DNA of 64,000 nt from Prochilodus magdalenae (GCA_024036415.1 JAMWET010007209.1:654501-718500), one strand, 5' to 3'; shown: positions 14,381-35,600, counted from the first letter of the stretch. A program made the numbers and translations. Notes: generated by a model not told the origin, from the letters alone.

Positions 14381-14580
14381 CTTATTTTCTCTCAGATATG
14401 GGCCAGTTTAGGTCATATCCGAGTCCTGTTACAGTGTGCTCCGAGAGTTGTGTCCATTGAGTTCCGCTGTCAGTTTGTTCGACTCGCTGCAACATCAACT
14501 CGCACTGTTTCACACAGGCGAGAGCCCTCTCTCTCGGCAGCCGGCACTACTTTCGAAACAGACACCGCTAGCTGGAGCGC
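14381..14580 (-). promoter_or_regulatory. HPS5 non-coding exon 1 and promoter region
   Basis: On the minus strand a good donor (AATAAG then GTACGG) lies at 14381/14380, and coding exon 2 begins with an acceptor near 13329 only nine bases before the ATG, so an upstream 5' UTR exon is required. The sequence from about 14430 to 14590 is richer in G+C and CpG than its surroundings, as expected for a vertebrate start region. The transcription start itself cannot be fixed by eye. Confidence 0.55.
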
Positions 14581-14649
14581 ACTGATTTTTCCGCTAGGAG
14601 GGGTCTACATTGAATGAGTTTTTTCTTTAAGGTTAAACACCTGCATCCC

Positions 14650-14938
14650 ATGCTAGGTTTGTGGGGAAACATATTTAAACGAAGAGTTATTCCAATCTTC
14701 AATACGTCAGTACGGTCAAAGTCTAGAGTCCCTACAATTCCAGGTCATCATAAAGGGCACAGGGGCTCCAGGAGAAAACACATAACGTGGTGATACGGTC
14801 CATTAGGCGCCTTGGCTTGTATCGATTGCAATTCGAGAAGCTACTGCAGCATCACACTGCTAAGCGAGAACGACCCCTTCTCTCACACAGACAGTTCTAC
14901 TACGATGAGAGCCTTCAGGGTTTGATCAGGAAAAGGTA
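14650..14938 (+). other. Unassigned exon-like reading frames divergent to HPS5
   Basis: On the plus strand an ATG at 14650 opens a 47-codon frame starting MLGLWGNIFKRR (basic and hydrophobic, like a mitochondrial presequence) and ending in TGA just after 14790. A second frame, shifted by one base, is open from about 14755 to TAA at 14938. It reads VVIRSIRRLGLYRLQFEKLL and ends QGLIRKR, with a good donor (AAAAG/GTAAAT) at its end. I recognise no family. It could be a small gene sharing the HPS5 promoter region, a pseudogene with a frameshift, or chance. The rest of 14600-15450 shows nothing else. Confidence 0.2.
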
Positions 14939-15459
14939 AATAATGCAGTACCCCCACCCACCATGGGCTGGACAAGAGTGGAACCATCTTGCACTGTAGT
15001 CCTATGCTAATGTAATTTTAAGAAGTATTGATCAAGAGCTCCGGAATCAGCCAGCCTGATCCTGTATCAGAAAGTCTCTCTGACTGCAGTCTCATCAAAC
15101 TGTAATTCTGGCCCCTGGACCACCAACAATTCTCTCAGCACTAAAGGTCTCTCACTTATTCACAAACTGCTCAAGACCTTATTAGAACAGTTTGTTCTTG
15201 CAGAGGGCATCTTTACACAACTTCCCCAAACGTTTAAGGATGTCAGCTTTTAGCCACCTTTGCAACTGTACCTCAGCAAGGATCATATGTAATAGCTCAG
15301 TCAAACACATGTAGCGATGCGTACAGTAGGAATCTCTATGACTTTATTTAGAGTAACATCCAGAAATTTGTCTTCAGTGCAGTTAGAATAGACACAGAGA
15401 GCAGTACAGCTGGCTGTATTCAGTAATGCACAATAGAAAGAGTATTTTTACAGTATTGC

Positions 15460-15465
15460 TTTATT
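15460..15465 (-). terminator. Poly(A) signal of GTF2H1 (AATAAA)
   Basis: First AATAAA on the minus strand downstream of the GTF2H1 stop (16082), giving a 3' UTR of about 620 bases. Confidence 0.6.
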
Positions 15466-16081
15466 CATTCCCCACTCCTCCCCGTCATGGCCTTCTGGGT
15501 ATCCAGTAAGCCCAAGTCTCTACAGAGCCATACTGCTTTGCATTGACACGGTATACATTAAGAAGTCCGCCTCATCTTTTAGTTCTGTTTTGTGCATCAC
15601 TTAAAAATCCCACCCTCCCCAGTCTCACAGAGTTCTTTGCATTGAACATTTTAGTTCCTGAGAATACTTCCTCTGGTATCATTAAGCCCACAGTTTGGTC
15701 ATAAAATTGTCAACACTGTCAAAGTACACATCTGCTTCCATTGTCAGCTAGGAAGCCAGACAACTTCTCATTCACTTAAAGTGAGGGAGAGGGAGGAAAA
15801 AAAGCAAAAAAGTTAAACATTACAAACAAAACAGCAAAGGAAAGAAAAAACTACAGTTATCTTGATGGGCACAGTCCATTTCCACATGGACCCATCTAGA
15901 GAGATCCGAGTCCTGTCCATCTAGACATAGATGGCCTCTCTCTCTCTCTCTACACGTTCAACTCTGGGTGGAGCGGCCTAGCTGGCCTAAAAAAGGGAGA
16001 GCCAGTTTTCTCTCCCTCTTTCCATTTTCCCCCTATAGTCTATTGCCTCTTTCAAATGATCATGTCCGTTTTTTCCGTCCT

Positions 16082-22537
<6,456 letters not shown>

Positions 22538-22969
22538 AACTGTTTTTAAAACGAACAAACAGGAAAACAGGAAAAGGGAAATCAAACTTTTGTTTTTGCT
22601 GCTTGTGGGCTGCATTAATCTGGTTGCCTCTGTTTGGGTTTTCCAATCAAATTATGTAGTATACATTGTCACTATGATAAATTATACAATATGCTTGTCT
22701 GAACACACCATGCGTATTGTCTGTTTTTGTAGAACACTGACAAACAGCATATTTATATATTCATATTTAGTGCAGCACATATGTCCTAATACTGAGTGCA
22801 AATTATAAACACTGCTTGGTCTTCTACTAAACACTCCCCTTAAATATCAATCTAAACCAAACATAGGCCATATTGACTGCGGGTCTGGGTCAGTGTTTAG
22901 CCCTGCCGCCCCCTGAATAAACTGAACCGGACTAGACTGTGTGCACCCATAGGTTTATTTCTGAACATC

Positions 22970-23760
22970 CAATTCTTACCAGATGAGCGTCCTCTCTTGC
23001 TACCTACCTGGACAGCACACAAAAACCTTGTACATGCAAGACACGTGTAACGTAAGCTAACTAAATATTAAAACGTTTTATAATCACTATGTATAGCTTA
23101 GAGAGTGCGCGGGCAGCAAGAGGTCTAGCAGGACAGCTATTTCAATGTACGTATGTATCGCAGACTATCTGATATGTGCCCTCCTGCTGCCCTGAACCCT
23201 CCGAGGCTACAGTGTGTAGACCACGGCAATTACATTTAACAGAGGAGTCCAGTCCAGACCATGTCGATATGTGTGTGTCACATCAGTAGTTCAATCTGTA
23301 GACCTCAAACACAGGACCCTGTCCTCACTCGCTATTTAACCCGAGCACAAGGCGCCTCTGCTCCAGTGAACGGACGTGGCTAGCACGCTAAGCTTGTACA
23401 GGAAGATAGGCGATAATGTCTAACGTTAACTTTACCACAGACACGCAGGAGAATCACCGTTAAACATGTACAGCGACTTCTCTGGACGTTTAGTCTATGT
23501 TACACTCTTATTTGCTGATTTCCAAATCTCCCCTCTATCCAGCTAACATCTTGCCAGCGAGTTGAACAGAGCTAAGTTAGCCCGCTAGCCCAGGCTATAA
23601 GGCAGTGTTGGGGAGAGAGAGCGTTGTGCCGGTGACATGAACATAGACCCAAAGCATACTTTCCTGGGGCTCCGACGTCAGTGAAGTTGCTACCCCAATG
23701 TTTATACTGTAGTTACTGCAGTAAACCGAGCTGTAATCTCAGTATTTAATGTGTTATTCA
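22970..23760 (-). promoter_or_regulatory. Probable GTF2H1 5' UTR exon and promoter region
   Basis: The first coding exon starts with an acceptor at 22540, so a non-coding exon must lie upstream on the minus strand. Candidate donors are at 22980 (CTG/GTAAGA) and 23008 (CAG/GTAGGT). A CRE-like TGACGTC element lies near 23676, in a region of higher CpG content. I could not decide which donor or start is used. Confidence 0.35.
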
Positions 23761-24023
23761 GAGTCAAAGACGCCGCCGCCTAACATAGCAGCCTCCAAGT
23801 TCTCCATCTCCCTCAGACAACTACCTCGCTGAAGCCAGAAACAGTGACCGCGAACTTTGTACTGTGACAGAGCTATAGGCTTCAAAATTAAAGTCCTCTT
23901 CAGTCTCAAGCTCCGCACGTCAAAATCCTTTTGTATTTGCTTTTTTAATTGTGTAGGTACAGGCATAAAATAAATAAATAAACAAACATAATACAATGTA
24001 ATATAATTGTTATGTTTGTTTCT

Positions 24024-24027
<4 letters not shown>

Positions 24028-24061
<34 letters not shown>

Positions 24062-24253
24062 CATATATGTATATGAAGACAGGTGGAGGTGGATGTAATA
24101 CAGGCAGGAAAAAGGACATTTCCTTTGCTGAGGCCCAAATTTGTAGTTGTCACTGAATCCTACCTATCTGCTATTGCCTTCATTAGCTTCTTTGTGCAGC
24201 CCATTGAATTAGTAGTGCTAAACAATCACATGCCCAATGCTAATATATATATG

Positions 24254-24338
<85 letters not shown>

Positions 24339-24362
24339 ACCATATATATATATATATATATA
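24028..24362. repeat. (AT)n microsatellites
   Basis: Two AT dinucleotide tracts: about 24027-24056, and a longer one at about 24244-24362 interrupted by a few CATATA/GGACC breaks. They flank one arm of the inverted repeat described at 24073-25335. The Ile/Tyr-rich reading frames here are products of the repeat. Confidence 0.95.
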
Positions 24363-25335
24363 TGACAAATGACCCTCACAAAAATAACATGTACCAGCAC
24401 AAGTTTAGCCTCAGCAAAAATTATGACAGTAGATCATAAATGGATTCTAAGTGCAGAAATCTACCATTCCAGGCTGTGTAGGGGATGTTGTCAAGGTTAA
24501 AACTGACTTTCTATATACCAGAAGCCAGTTGCAAAGGCTGAATGTAATTTCAGTCTTAAGGGTGCAAAATCCATCCTAATTACGTTAAGAGTAGTTAGTT
24601 TAAAGCTAACAACGCACAGGTTCCGGTTGCACCACAGACACTTACAGTACATCTTAACTAGTAGTGTGTAAAGTGATCGTAGATCAAAACAGTGTCACAA
24701 AGAATTGCGTTTTTACTCTCTGCAGCCAAATGACAGTACTGGGGTCAAACTGGGGTTCACATGCACCATATTCGAATGACTCTTAATCAGTGAAGGGTCA
24801 GAGAACAAATTGAAATGCTGAATGAATGCATACAAGGGCACCCTTATCCACACCCTGTTTGATGGTAGACAGACAGACCCTCTCTACGACCTCATAGTCC
24901 AGCGCAGAGTACAGAGCACACAAACAACAGAACATCTGGAAAGGACTTAAAGTGGGCAGAATAAAACGAAAGGCTCCAGAGTACAATTAAGCTCCCGTTC
25001 TTATCAAATGGCCCTTCAACAGAACCAGGTGATCGTCATATCACTATTCACTTGGTTTGAGAAGTGTCCCTGGAGGTTTGGTTTGACTGACATAATTCAT
25101 GGTCAAGAAACGCTTTGATGTGAAGTGAGTTAGTTTAGTGTGTTTGTGTTGCAGACAGCAGCATTAGCATTGGACATGTGATTGTTTAGCACTACTAATT
25201 CAATGGGCTGTACAAAGACGCTAATGAAGGCAATAGCAGATAGGTAGGATTCAGTGACAACTACAAATTTGGGCCTCAGCAAAGGAAATGTCCTTTTTCC
25301 TGCCTGTATTTCATTAGCACCTCCACCTGTCTTCA
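24073..25335. repeat. Long inverted repeat (foldback), arms about 170 bp
   Basis: The arm at 24073-24243 (starting GAAGACAGGTGGAGGTGG) reappears in reverse complement at 25158-25335 with few mismatches. Shared internal text includes CAGGCAGGAAAAAGGACATT and CAATGGGCTG in the opposite arm. About 900 unique bases with no recognisable gene lie between the arms. This could be a foldback/MITE-like transposon with long TIRs, or two opposite insertions of one repeat. No target duplication was identified. Confidence 0.7.
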
Positions 25336-25477
25336 TATGACCACAGCACCATCTTGTGGATACATTTGTCAACATACTACATACTGCAATCTATAGTATA
25401 TAGTATTACTAAATAATTATTATTATTACATAACAATTCACAATACATACTATAAATACATATTACATTCTATAACC

Positions 25478-25620
25478 AGTCAGGTCCATAAGTTTTTGGA
25501 CAATGACACAACACAGTGATTTTGGCTCTGAACAGATCCAAAATATTCAGTATTTGAAATAAAGTAATCAAGTTGTGATTATCTATGTATATGTAGACTT
25601 TCAGCTTTATTTTTAAATAT
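25478..25620. mobile_element. DNA-transposon end fragment
   Basis: The sequence beginning CAGTCAGGTCCATAAGTTTT matches, from memory, the terminus of a Tc1/mariner-type TIR element widespread in fish genomes. No matching inverted end was found downstream, so it looks truncated. Confidence 0.45.
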
Positions 25621-28350
25621 TGGTTGAAGTAAAGGTTTTATTGAAGTTCAGTTACAGTTTAATGGTCCTGTTCATGTAGAAGTGCTCATATTGTGGACAA
25701 TACTCTGAACTGGGGCTCCATTTCACAGCACTATTGTTGCACAGATCTCCCCAAATGACAGTCAGAGTCTAAACATGTCCATATCCAGGAAGATAAATGA
25801 TACTACTAACTTCTGGGGAGGTAGGTCAGATTATGTGACTGTGTATGAATGGAAAGACTACAGGAACAAGGCATTACATTAAGAAAGGATATATTGAGTC
25901 AGAGCAACAAGTCAAATACATATATATTCATAAGACAGAGGTGGGAACTACAAGTCACTAAGTTGCAAGTAACAAGTAGTTTTAAGGCATGGCTGCAAGT
26001 CCCAAGCCAAGCTGCTCAGAGTTAGTACAGGTAAGTCTCGAATACAGTCCAAAGTCAATATATGCAAGTGTTCCATATGCAAATCTTTGAGACCTAAACC
26101 AGCCAATAGGTATTATTTAGTAAATATAATGCCTTTTCATAACTGAATGCCAAAAATAACAGCAATATAGTTTTTATGACAGAATGTTAGTGGCTTATGC
26201 TAGTGTGTATATAGCCTTTACTCTTCTGAAAAAAAAAATACAGAATCCACTGTACACAGATAATCATGACAGACATAATGGTGTATGCAAAGTCTACCAC
26301 AACTACATGTGAAAATCATTTTTAAAGTACTATTAAAGTATTTATTATCATTTTCGGGTGGACATGATTATGATTAAACTAGCATAGAATGACTAGCTTG
26401 AATTATTTTTAAACAACAGAAACCAAAATGACAGAGCTTACTGGAAATTTCCAAAAAAGACTAGTAGAAAAAAGTGGAAGAAATATGTAGAGGTCTAACT
26501 GTAAACAGCTCTCTACACAACCAACTACTTTTCATGTAAATAGATCAGTTTTCTGCACAATATCACAATATCAAAGTGTTAGATGTCAAACTGTCAAATG
26601 TCAAAGCTTTAGTAGCATTATTATTACCTGCTTAAGGTGGAATGGCAGAAGCTGTTGCATCCAGTCCCATAGAGGGCGCTCTTGTTTCTTTTGTTTTATT
26701 ACCATGAGGAAAATGATCGCGTCACCTGCTATCTTACCCTAGTAAGGCTTGAGTTTGTGTGCTAAATAGAGGCTTAGTAAGGCAATTGATAATCTTGCTG
26801 ATAAGCTTGTTTCTGGTATGAAGACAAAGTCCAATTCTGATACTTCGCTTGTCTTCTGGAATAGGTTAAACAGAAGAATAACAGACATGGGACAACAATG
26901 GTGTATATAAGATTTTCAGCAGTTAATGAATCTATTCACATTATAAAGTAACAGACTGTGTAGGGTGATCTGTGATCAGAACCATCTCATTGTTTCTTTC
27001 CACTGTGGGTCTCAAGTCTTTCTGAGTCATATGGATCAAGTCCAAGTCACTTATGTTCAAGATAAAATCAGGTTGTAAATGTGTGACTTAAAGTCGAATG
27101 ATTTAAGTTTACTTCTCTGGCAAGAGACAGAAACAGAAACAGTGGCATTTTTATTATTAAGAATCCAGTCTGTGGTATTTTGTACAGGCACACTGCTTCC
27201 TACACCACTTTATCTAAGACTGTGTATGAATTAATACACATATGTTTACTGGCTCAGCCACAGGTTTTAGACATTGTCATTCACCCCTTTAAAACAGGGA
27301 AATATATTTGGCTGCCCAAAAAGAAAAGAGGGGACAAGAATGTTTTAGAAGTACTCCTTCTACAGATCTTGCCATGGTGTCCATCAAAGACTACTGACAA
27401 ACGGTCTGCTCAATATGTCCAAGATGTGTTGGATGAATACAGTTAATGCTGATTAAAGATGAGGCTGAAAGCTACTGCAATCATTACAGAGCCAAATGAG
27501 AAGTATTCATACATAAGGTGGAATGTATGTAGTAGCATCGCCAACCGTGACTCAAGACTCCCACGTACTTAAGAACACAGAACCATCTGCTTTGGAACGT
27601 GTTATTAGCATGTTAGAGAAATTCAGATGGCGAGGTCAGATCCAGTCCTTGTCAAGTCAAATAAGAGCAGAAGTCTAAACTTCTCAATGGCCAGAATACA
27701 CTGCCATGTGCTATCTGTTGTGATGCTACCTACTTTTCTTTTACTTACTGCTCAAACCAAAATCTTTGTTTTCAGTGTTACTGTCTGGATCACTCCAGAG
27801 ACAACTGCCCATGATTAAGAATTCTACCCCTTCCCAGCCATTTGGTAAGTCTGCATCCACTGGAGGATGGTGGAGATCCTCACTGAACTAAGATGAGTAT
27901 GATCAGTAACAATCATACAGTTGACAAGGAAGACAGATATCTACTAACAAATAATATCAAAATGCAGCAGCGCTGGAGATGAGTCAACAACCATGACACT
28001 GGTCTGTACGGTGATTGTTCAGCCAAACCCAAGTAGCAGAGTTGTTGTCTGCATGTAAAGCTCATCAGCCCTACCAGAAAGATAAAAGTTATCTCGGCCT
28101 GATTGCATTCAAACCCACTCCTTATATTTGCATGACACTTCTTACTGAGGAAATAAAAGTGGTGTTGAAGTTTCAAACACAAAAGCTGGAAGTATCTGAG
28201 ACTGACTTTTGCAATTTGAAACATTGAAACATATGTTGACATTGACATCAGACTCAGCATTACGGCTGCAGGTGACACAAGGATTCCCCACACTTGCTTC
28301 CTTACTATATTGTATGTCTATTGCCTCTCCATAGACCAGTATTTAACCTA
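25621..28350. other. Intergenic stretch without recognised features
   Basis: AT-rich sequence with only short reading frames (the longest about 126 codons, at 27913-28293 on the minus strand) and none resembling a known protein. I see no RNA gene, paired terminal repeats or coding exons here. Confidence 0.5.
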
Positions 28351-28359
28351 TTTAACCTG

Positions 28360-28640
28360 ACTGTAGCTTTGCACACATTCTTATTGGTTTGTCTATAGTC
28401 TACGGTATATTTCAATTGATCTGTCTACAGAACTATAAAGGACACACTCAGCCGCTAATAGCCTCTTATTAGTCTGTTTGGAGAAATGTATCATACGTTG
28501 CCATTGGTCAGTTTATAAAACTGTTATGTGCACCCTCATTGGTCTGTCTGTAGAAATGTACTGTACAGTAATCTCTCTCTCTCTCTCTCTATCGAGCATA
28601 CATTGTCAATGATCTGTTTGTCTGTTTGCATTAAGCTAGT
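28360..28640 (+). repeat. Degenerate tandem repeat around an ATTGGTCTGTCTGTAGAAAT-like unit
   Basis: The text ATTGGTTTGTCTATAG, ATTGATCTGTCTACAGAA, ATTAGTCTGTTTGGAGAAAT, ATTGGTCAGTTTATAAAA and ATTGGTCTGTCTGTAGAAAT recurs about every 55-65 bases. A CT dinucleotide run follows at 28571-28591. This suggests an old, diverged minisatellite. Confidence 0.5.
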
Positions 28641-28688
28641 TTTCCCTGTTGAATTGGTTGTCACAAGTGGACTTCACTGTTGTTGTAC

Positions 28689-29678
28689 ACTGCTCAAAAA
28701 AATAAAGGGAACACTTTGAAAACACATCAGATCTCAATGGGAAAAAAATCATGCAGAATATCTTTCCTCATATAGACTGGGTAATGTGTTAGGAACAAAA
28801 GGTTGCCACATCGTTTAATGGAAACGAAAATGATCACCCTACAGAGGGTTGAATTCAAAGACACCCTGAAAATCAAAGCGAAAAAATGATGCAGCAGGCT
28901 AGTAACATTTTCCACGGCATGTCCAGAGCCTGTCCCGTCTGTCACATGTGCTCAGGTAAAACCCGCTCTTATCTGTGAAAAGCACAAGGCGCCTGTGGCG
29001 GATCTGTCAATTCTGGTGTTCTGTGGCAAATGCCAGTCGAGCTCTACGGTGCTGGCCAGTGAGCACAGGGCCCACTACAGGACGTCTGGCCCTCAGGTTG
29101 CCCTCATAAGGCCTGTTTCTGATTGTTTGGTCAGACACATTCACAGCAGTAGGTCTCTGGCAGTGCTCATCTTGTTCCTCCTTGCACAAAGGAGCAGATA
29201 CCGGTCCTGCTGAGGGGTTAAGGACCTTCTACAGCCTTATCCAGCTCTCCTAGAGTAACTGCCTGTCTCCTGGAATCTCCACCGTACTCTTAAGACTGTG
29301 CTGGGAGACACATGTGCCATCCTTCAGTAGTTGGACTACCTGTGCAACCTCAGTAGGGTCCAGGTTTCGCACTGGTACTAGTAGGGACGCTGACCCAAGT
29401 CAACTGCAAAACTAGTGAAGAATCAGCCGGAAAAGATGATGGGGGACAAAATGTCAATGACCTCATCCTTTTAAACAATTCCTGTTTTGGGGGGGGGGGG
29501 GGGGGGGTCTCATTGTTGCTCCTCTACTGCACCTGTTAATTTCATTAACACCAAAGCAGCTGAAACTGATTAACGGCCCTCCCTACTACTTAACTGACCA
29601 GATCAATATCCCTGAAGTTGAACTGAGTTGATGCTATACTCTGATTAAAAAGTGTTCCCTTTATTTTTTTGAGTAGTG
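28689..29678. mobile_element. TIR DNA transposon (Tc1/mariner type), non-coding
   Basis: The termini are inverted repeats of about 30 bases (CACTGCTCAAAAAAATAAAG and, inverted, CACTACTCAAAAAAATAAAG), each flanked by TA (28687-28688 and 29679-29680). The 990-base interior is broken by stops in all frames. It is therefore a dead or non-autonomous copy of a family common in fish. Confidence 0.85.
29489..29507 (+). repeat. Run of 19 G residues
   Basis: Uninterrupted poly-G inside the transposon at 28689-29678. Such a run can form a G-quadruplex and is difficult to sequence, so its length is uncertain. Confidence 0.9.
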
Positions 29679-29899
29679 TATATGGGCAATGAGAATAACA
29701 CTCACCCAATGGCATTTAAGTTGAGCTTCTGCACACTTATTTGAATCTTAGGTGTAACCAAAGATATCCTCATGGTAGGTTCAGTAAAATAAACGAATAA
29801 CGGTACCACTAAGGACCATGATTTTCATTTAAGGTTACCAGAGACATCCTACATAAACATATGTAATAAATCTTTAAACTGTCAAGAGATGAAATCTTA

Positions 29900-31445
<1,546 letters not shown>

Positions 31446-31589
31446 TATATGTATAGTCTTATATATTTAAATATAATAGTAGTATTTGTGACACTCAGAT
31501 TGTAATTAAGACATTAACTGAAGTAATCAGACATATATTATGGCTTACCTGCTGCTACATTGTTCCAGGTGCTGTAGGCTGGCTGTAGC

Positions 31590-32078
31590 AAGTGTTGTAA
31601 GCTTAATGCAGATTAGGCATTAGGCCAAATGCCTCCTAATAGTGTTAGGCACAGTTCATTATTGTAATTTATTTATATGCATTATTTTAGAATGTGTATT
31701 TTGTATATTTGGACTGCAATAGATTTATTTGCAATGCCTGTGCCTTGCTAACCATGGAAATTCAGGTGACCGATATCCCGTATGTGGGTTCACATATATT
31801 TGCGGAGTGGGTGGGGCTTACTGGACGAAGGAGTTGCACATTTTTTCTGACCGTGTTCTTGGTTTTAATTTGGAGAAATGTGGCGATAAATGTACATCTT
31901 TTAAGTTGTAAACCTGTTTAAGTTGGACTATGTTGTTCTGCGCCTAAAGTATGGTAAATAAAGAGAGGAATTAAAACAAAGATGCATGTGGTTTGGTAGA
32001 TAGGTTACCAGCACGGGACATGTGTGAGTCATGCGGCTCCTGTATAGCTTCAGTTTTGGAAAACCTGTTACAACACTT
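31590..32078. mobile_element. LTR-like or MITE-like element with TGTTGTAA...TTACAACA ends
   Basis: An 11-base perfect inverted pair (AAGTGTTGTAA and TTACAACACTT) bounds about 490 bases that contain an AATAAA near 31955. TG...CA ends, size and an internal poly(A) signal fit a solo LTR. The flanking bases do not form an obvious target duplication, so a MITE is possible. Confidence 0.35.
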
Positions 32079-32347
32079 AGGAGCATGACACTGATTCCAA
32101 GATATTAATAGATAGGTTTCTAAATGCATTAGTCAAGTGAGAATTCTCTGTCATTTGAAAAATCACATGGATATGTAAGGAATCTATCTTAGGAAACCTA
32201 CATATAGCCTTTTCTGCATTTTTTGTGCAGCAGTACATTTTGATGATCAAATATCTTCTAAATATAATAGTACTTTTCTCACTGTATGGTAAAATATCAT
32301 TTTAAACTAACAAAGTACACTCAACACCAGTATTGATGCTGTTTGAA

Positions 32348-32353
32348 TTTATT
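32348..32353 (-). terminator. Poly(A) signal of the mucin gene (AATAAA)
   Basis: First AATAAA on the minus strand after the mucin stop codon (32668-32670), implying a 3' UTR of about 320 bases. Confidence 0.55.
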
Positions 32354-32667
32354 GTTTTCATTGATCATATAAAGAAAATACATTTCATCAGAAGATAATA
32401 TTTAAAGAAATGACATATTGAGCAACCATAATCCATAGAGTAAGTTAAGATATATCATGCCAGAAATGCTTATATCAATAACATAGAAACCTATTTACCA
32501 AAAAGAAATAAATGAAAGAAGTTAATTATTTTCATGATTTGATATGTTATCTTGGATTTACTTCAAAAATTATATTTAGATTCATAGTTTCATAATCAGA
32601 TGTGATCACAGTTGATGTGAAGTCTAAGAATCAGTTGGTGAGAAATCAGAGACCTGAAGAAGCATTT

Positions 32668-35600
32668 TTAATCACTGCTTTTTTTGTCTTTGCACTCTGT
32701 CACGTGGCAGCCGCACTGTTCAACATAAGTGTAGGTGTAAGTGGTCGACTGTTGGCCAGGGCAGTTCATCTTCACCTGCTTGGTGCTGGTGCGCAGCTCC
32801 TGACAGCAGGAGCACTGATGCATCATGCTGTTCGCTGCCATTGAGTATCTGCAGAGACAGACAATGCCATCAGAGGAACAGAGGAAAGTTCTGAAAAGTG
32901 CTGAATGTTACATGTTATATGTTACTTGAATGTACATATCTGTGCATTTGTGTGTAAGTGAAATATGACATCATTGGCAATATCTCCAATTCATTGAAAG
33001 CTGTTTTTTTCTCAACATAAACCTGATATAATATGTAAACATTTACAGCTAACTGCATGTAAATTCTGCTAGTCATATTTAAAATGCACCATTTACTACC
33101 TAGTCTGTACTTTCTATATATGGATACTACAGTATTAATTGTCACACATTAGTTTTTGTTGGCGTAGCTTAGCGAATACCACCACTAGCCGCCAGTGAGC
33201 CACCACCACATGTGGAAGACTGGGGTTCGAATCCTGGTCTGGGTAACTATGCTGTGCTACACCAATAAGAGTCTTTTGGGCAAGACTCCTAACACCACAC
33301 TGGCCTCCCTGTTATATGATTAACCATGTAAGGCACTCTGGAAAAGGGCGTCAGCTAAATGCCATAAATGTACATATTTTAAAATGGACATATTAACATT
33401 TAGGCACATTTTACCTCTTCCCATTTACATTTTAGTTATAAAGAGTGTTATAGTTTTGACAGTCAATCAGATCTGACATCCTTTACATACATACATACAT
33501 CTTTACATACATCTTTCATACAGTAAAAAACAAAAACAGTCCGTTTAAGTCTATAGGTTAACAAGAGGTTGGAAAGTGCTAATGTAGAAAAATTATTCTG
33601 ATGAATTGTGGTGCATAAAATCACATAGGTGTTGCAAGTGAAAAAACAAAAGTACGAATAAATAACTTACATCTCTAAACCTTCCCTCAAACTGCATCCA
33701 CACATCCTAAATAATTCACATAGCACTAGGGCGGGTATTCAAATAGGACTGATGTTGGATCAAGTTCCACCACGTTTATGATAGTCGTTATTGTAACGTT
33801 TGTTTCTTGTTATTCCAATGACCAGGCATTTCACTTGACTAACCACAACCGTTTTAATAGCATTTTACACGGCTCACATAATAACAGTGTTGCCGCCTTC
33901 TTGAGCCATCTGCTCACTCCTCCATAGGCTCCATTTACCTCACATGATAAATTACTTCACATGACATCTCCCCTCCTCTAAGTCCTAAACAATATACTTA
34001 AAACAAACAGAACATAATGGCAGCATATACATCTCAAAAGAACTTTTCTGGCCTCTGACAACATCCTGCATCACAAAGAAAATAAAAACTGAAATGTCAA
34101 CAGAGGTGTTCAGACTCCCGTCAGTCTCTTATCAAAAGAACATAAAAACTCTAACTGAGGGTGTGGCTAGACTACCATAATGCCTAGAGACATTTACAAC
34201 AGAAAAAAAGTTATGTTCTTCAGACACTTGCTGCTCCTGATGACTGACTGGAAGGACCACATAGACTTCTGCTGCGTTAGGCCATTCCTGATTTCCCAGC
34301 TAGCTATGCTTGTGGTTTCTCCTGAGTATCTTTGCCTTGTTCGCATTGCAGGGTAAAAGAGCATGGTGCAACCTCATGTTTTACCATTGTGGTTTTGTCC
34401 ATGCCTTTTCCCTATCAAGGTTTAGTCAAACTCCATCTCCAGTGTTAAGTGTAGGAACTGTTTTGGAAGAGTGCCTATTATTGTAGTACTTTCCATACGT
34501 TTTGCTTGTTTGAGAATTTTCCTGCAGAGTATGACTTTCAGCATAGTGCTTCAGGCCCCCATTATCCACAAAGCAATGGTATGGCTGAGCGAGCTGTAAA
34601 AACAGATAAATGGATCCTAAAGCAGAGTGGTCTCCACCTAGCACTCCTAGGCTACCTCGCAACCCCAAGGAACTGACACTCTGGAGTACATCATTACAAG
34701 TCTTCCTTCTCAGCATCTACACATGCTTTCACTTCTTCCTCCTGGTTATTCAGCTCTGACTCTTCCATCGGTTGCCTCAATAGATCATCTGCAACCACAA
34801 ATTTCCTCCCAGGAACATACTCGGCTGTCGGGTTGAACCTCATCGACCTAATGAGGAGGGCTGGCATCGCACAGGAGCGGTGTTGAGATCCTTTGAGTTG
34901 ATAAGGGTCACTAATGGCTTATGGACTGTTATCGATTTAAAGACCACTACTTTCAAGACCACAGAGGTATTGATAAAACTGCTCTGAGGCTCACACACCA
35001 GCGGGACATTCCTTCTCTATCTGTGCTTATCACTTCTCAGCATCAGTCAAGGTTCTTGAGCAGAAAGCCACTGGCTTTAGTTTCCCATCATGGCTATGCA
35101 GTAGGACTCCACCAAGACCATAACTGCTGGCATCTGCACTGACCACTGTGGGCTTTATAGGGTTTCCAAAGAATTCCTATATACTATAATGCTATAATAC
35201 GCTGGAAAGGTAAGGAAAACTGTTCCTACATCTCTATTACAGAGGTGCATGTATGTATGAGTGTCTTTGTTTGCAAGGGAACACTTACATTGAGCTGGTG
35301 TCACAGGAGCCGGAGCAGGAGGTTATCTCCACAGAATGTACAGACTTACAGTTGTTCACCTCCAGGTAGGTGTTGTTCCTCTGGACACGACAGTTCAGGT
35401 TCTGCATCTCACCTGAAAGAAGAAACACAGATCTATAACAACTAAAATATATTGTAGGTGCCAGCTTTAAAATACATTACTAAGCAAAGTAATAGTTATA
35501 CACAGAGGGAAAGGTTACCAGGAACAATAAATGAAGATAAATTTAGACTGATATGGGCAATATTTAAAGAGCTACACATATAGATGTAGTGTCTCTCAGT

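Noticed and set aside
24083..24439. Ile/Tyr-rich reading frames
   Set aside because: Translation of the (AT)n microsatellite; no codon structure or family match.
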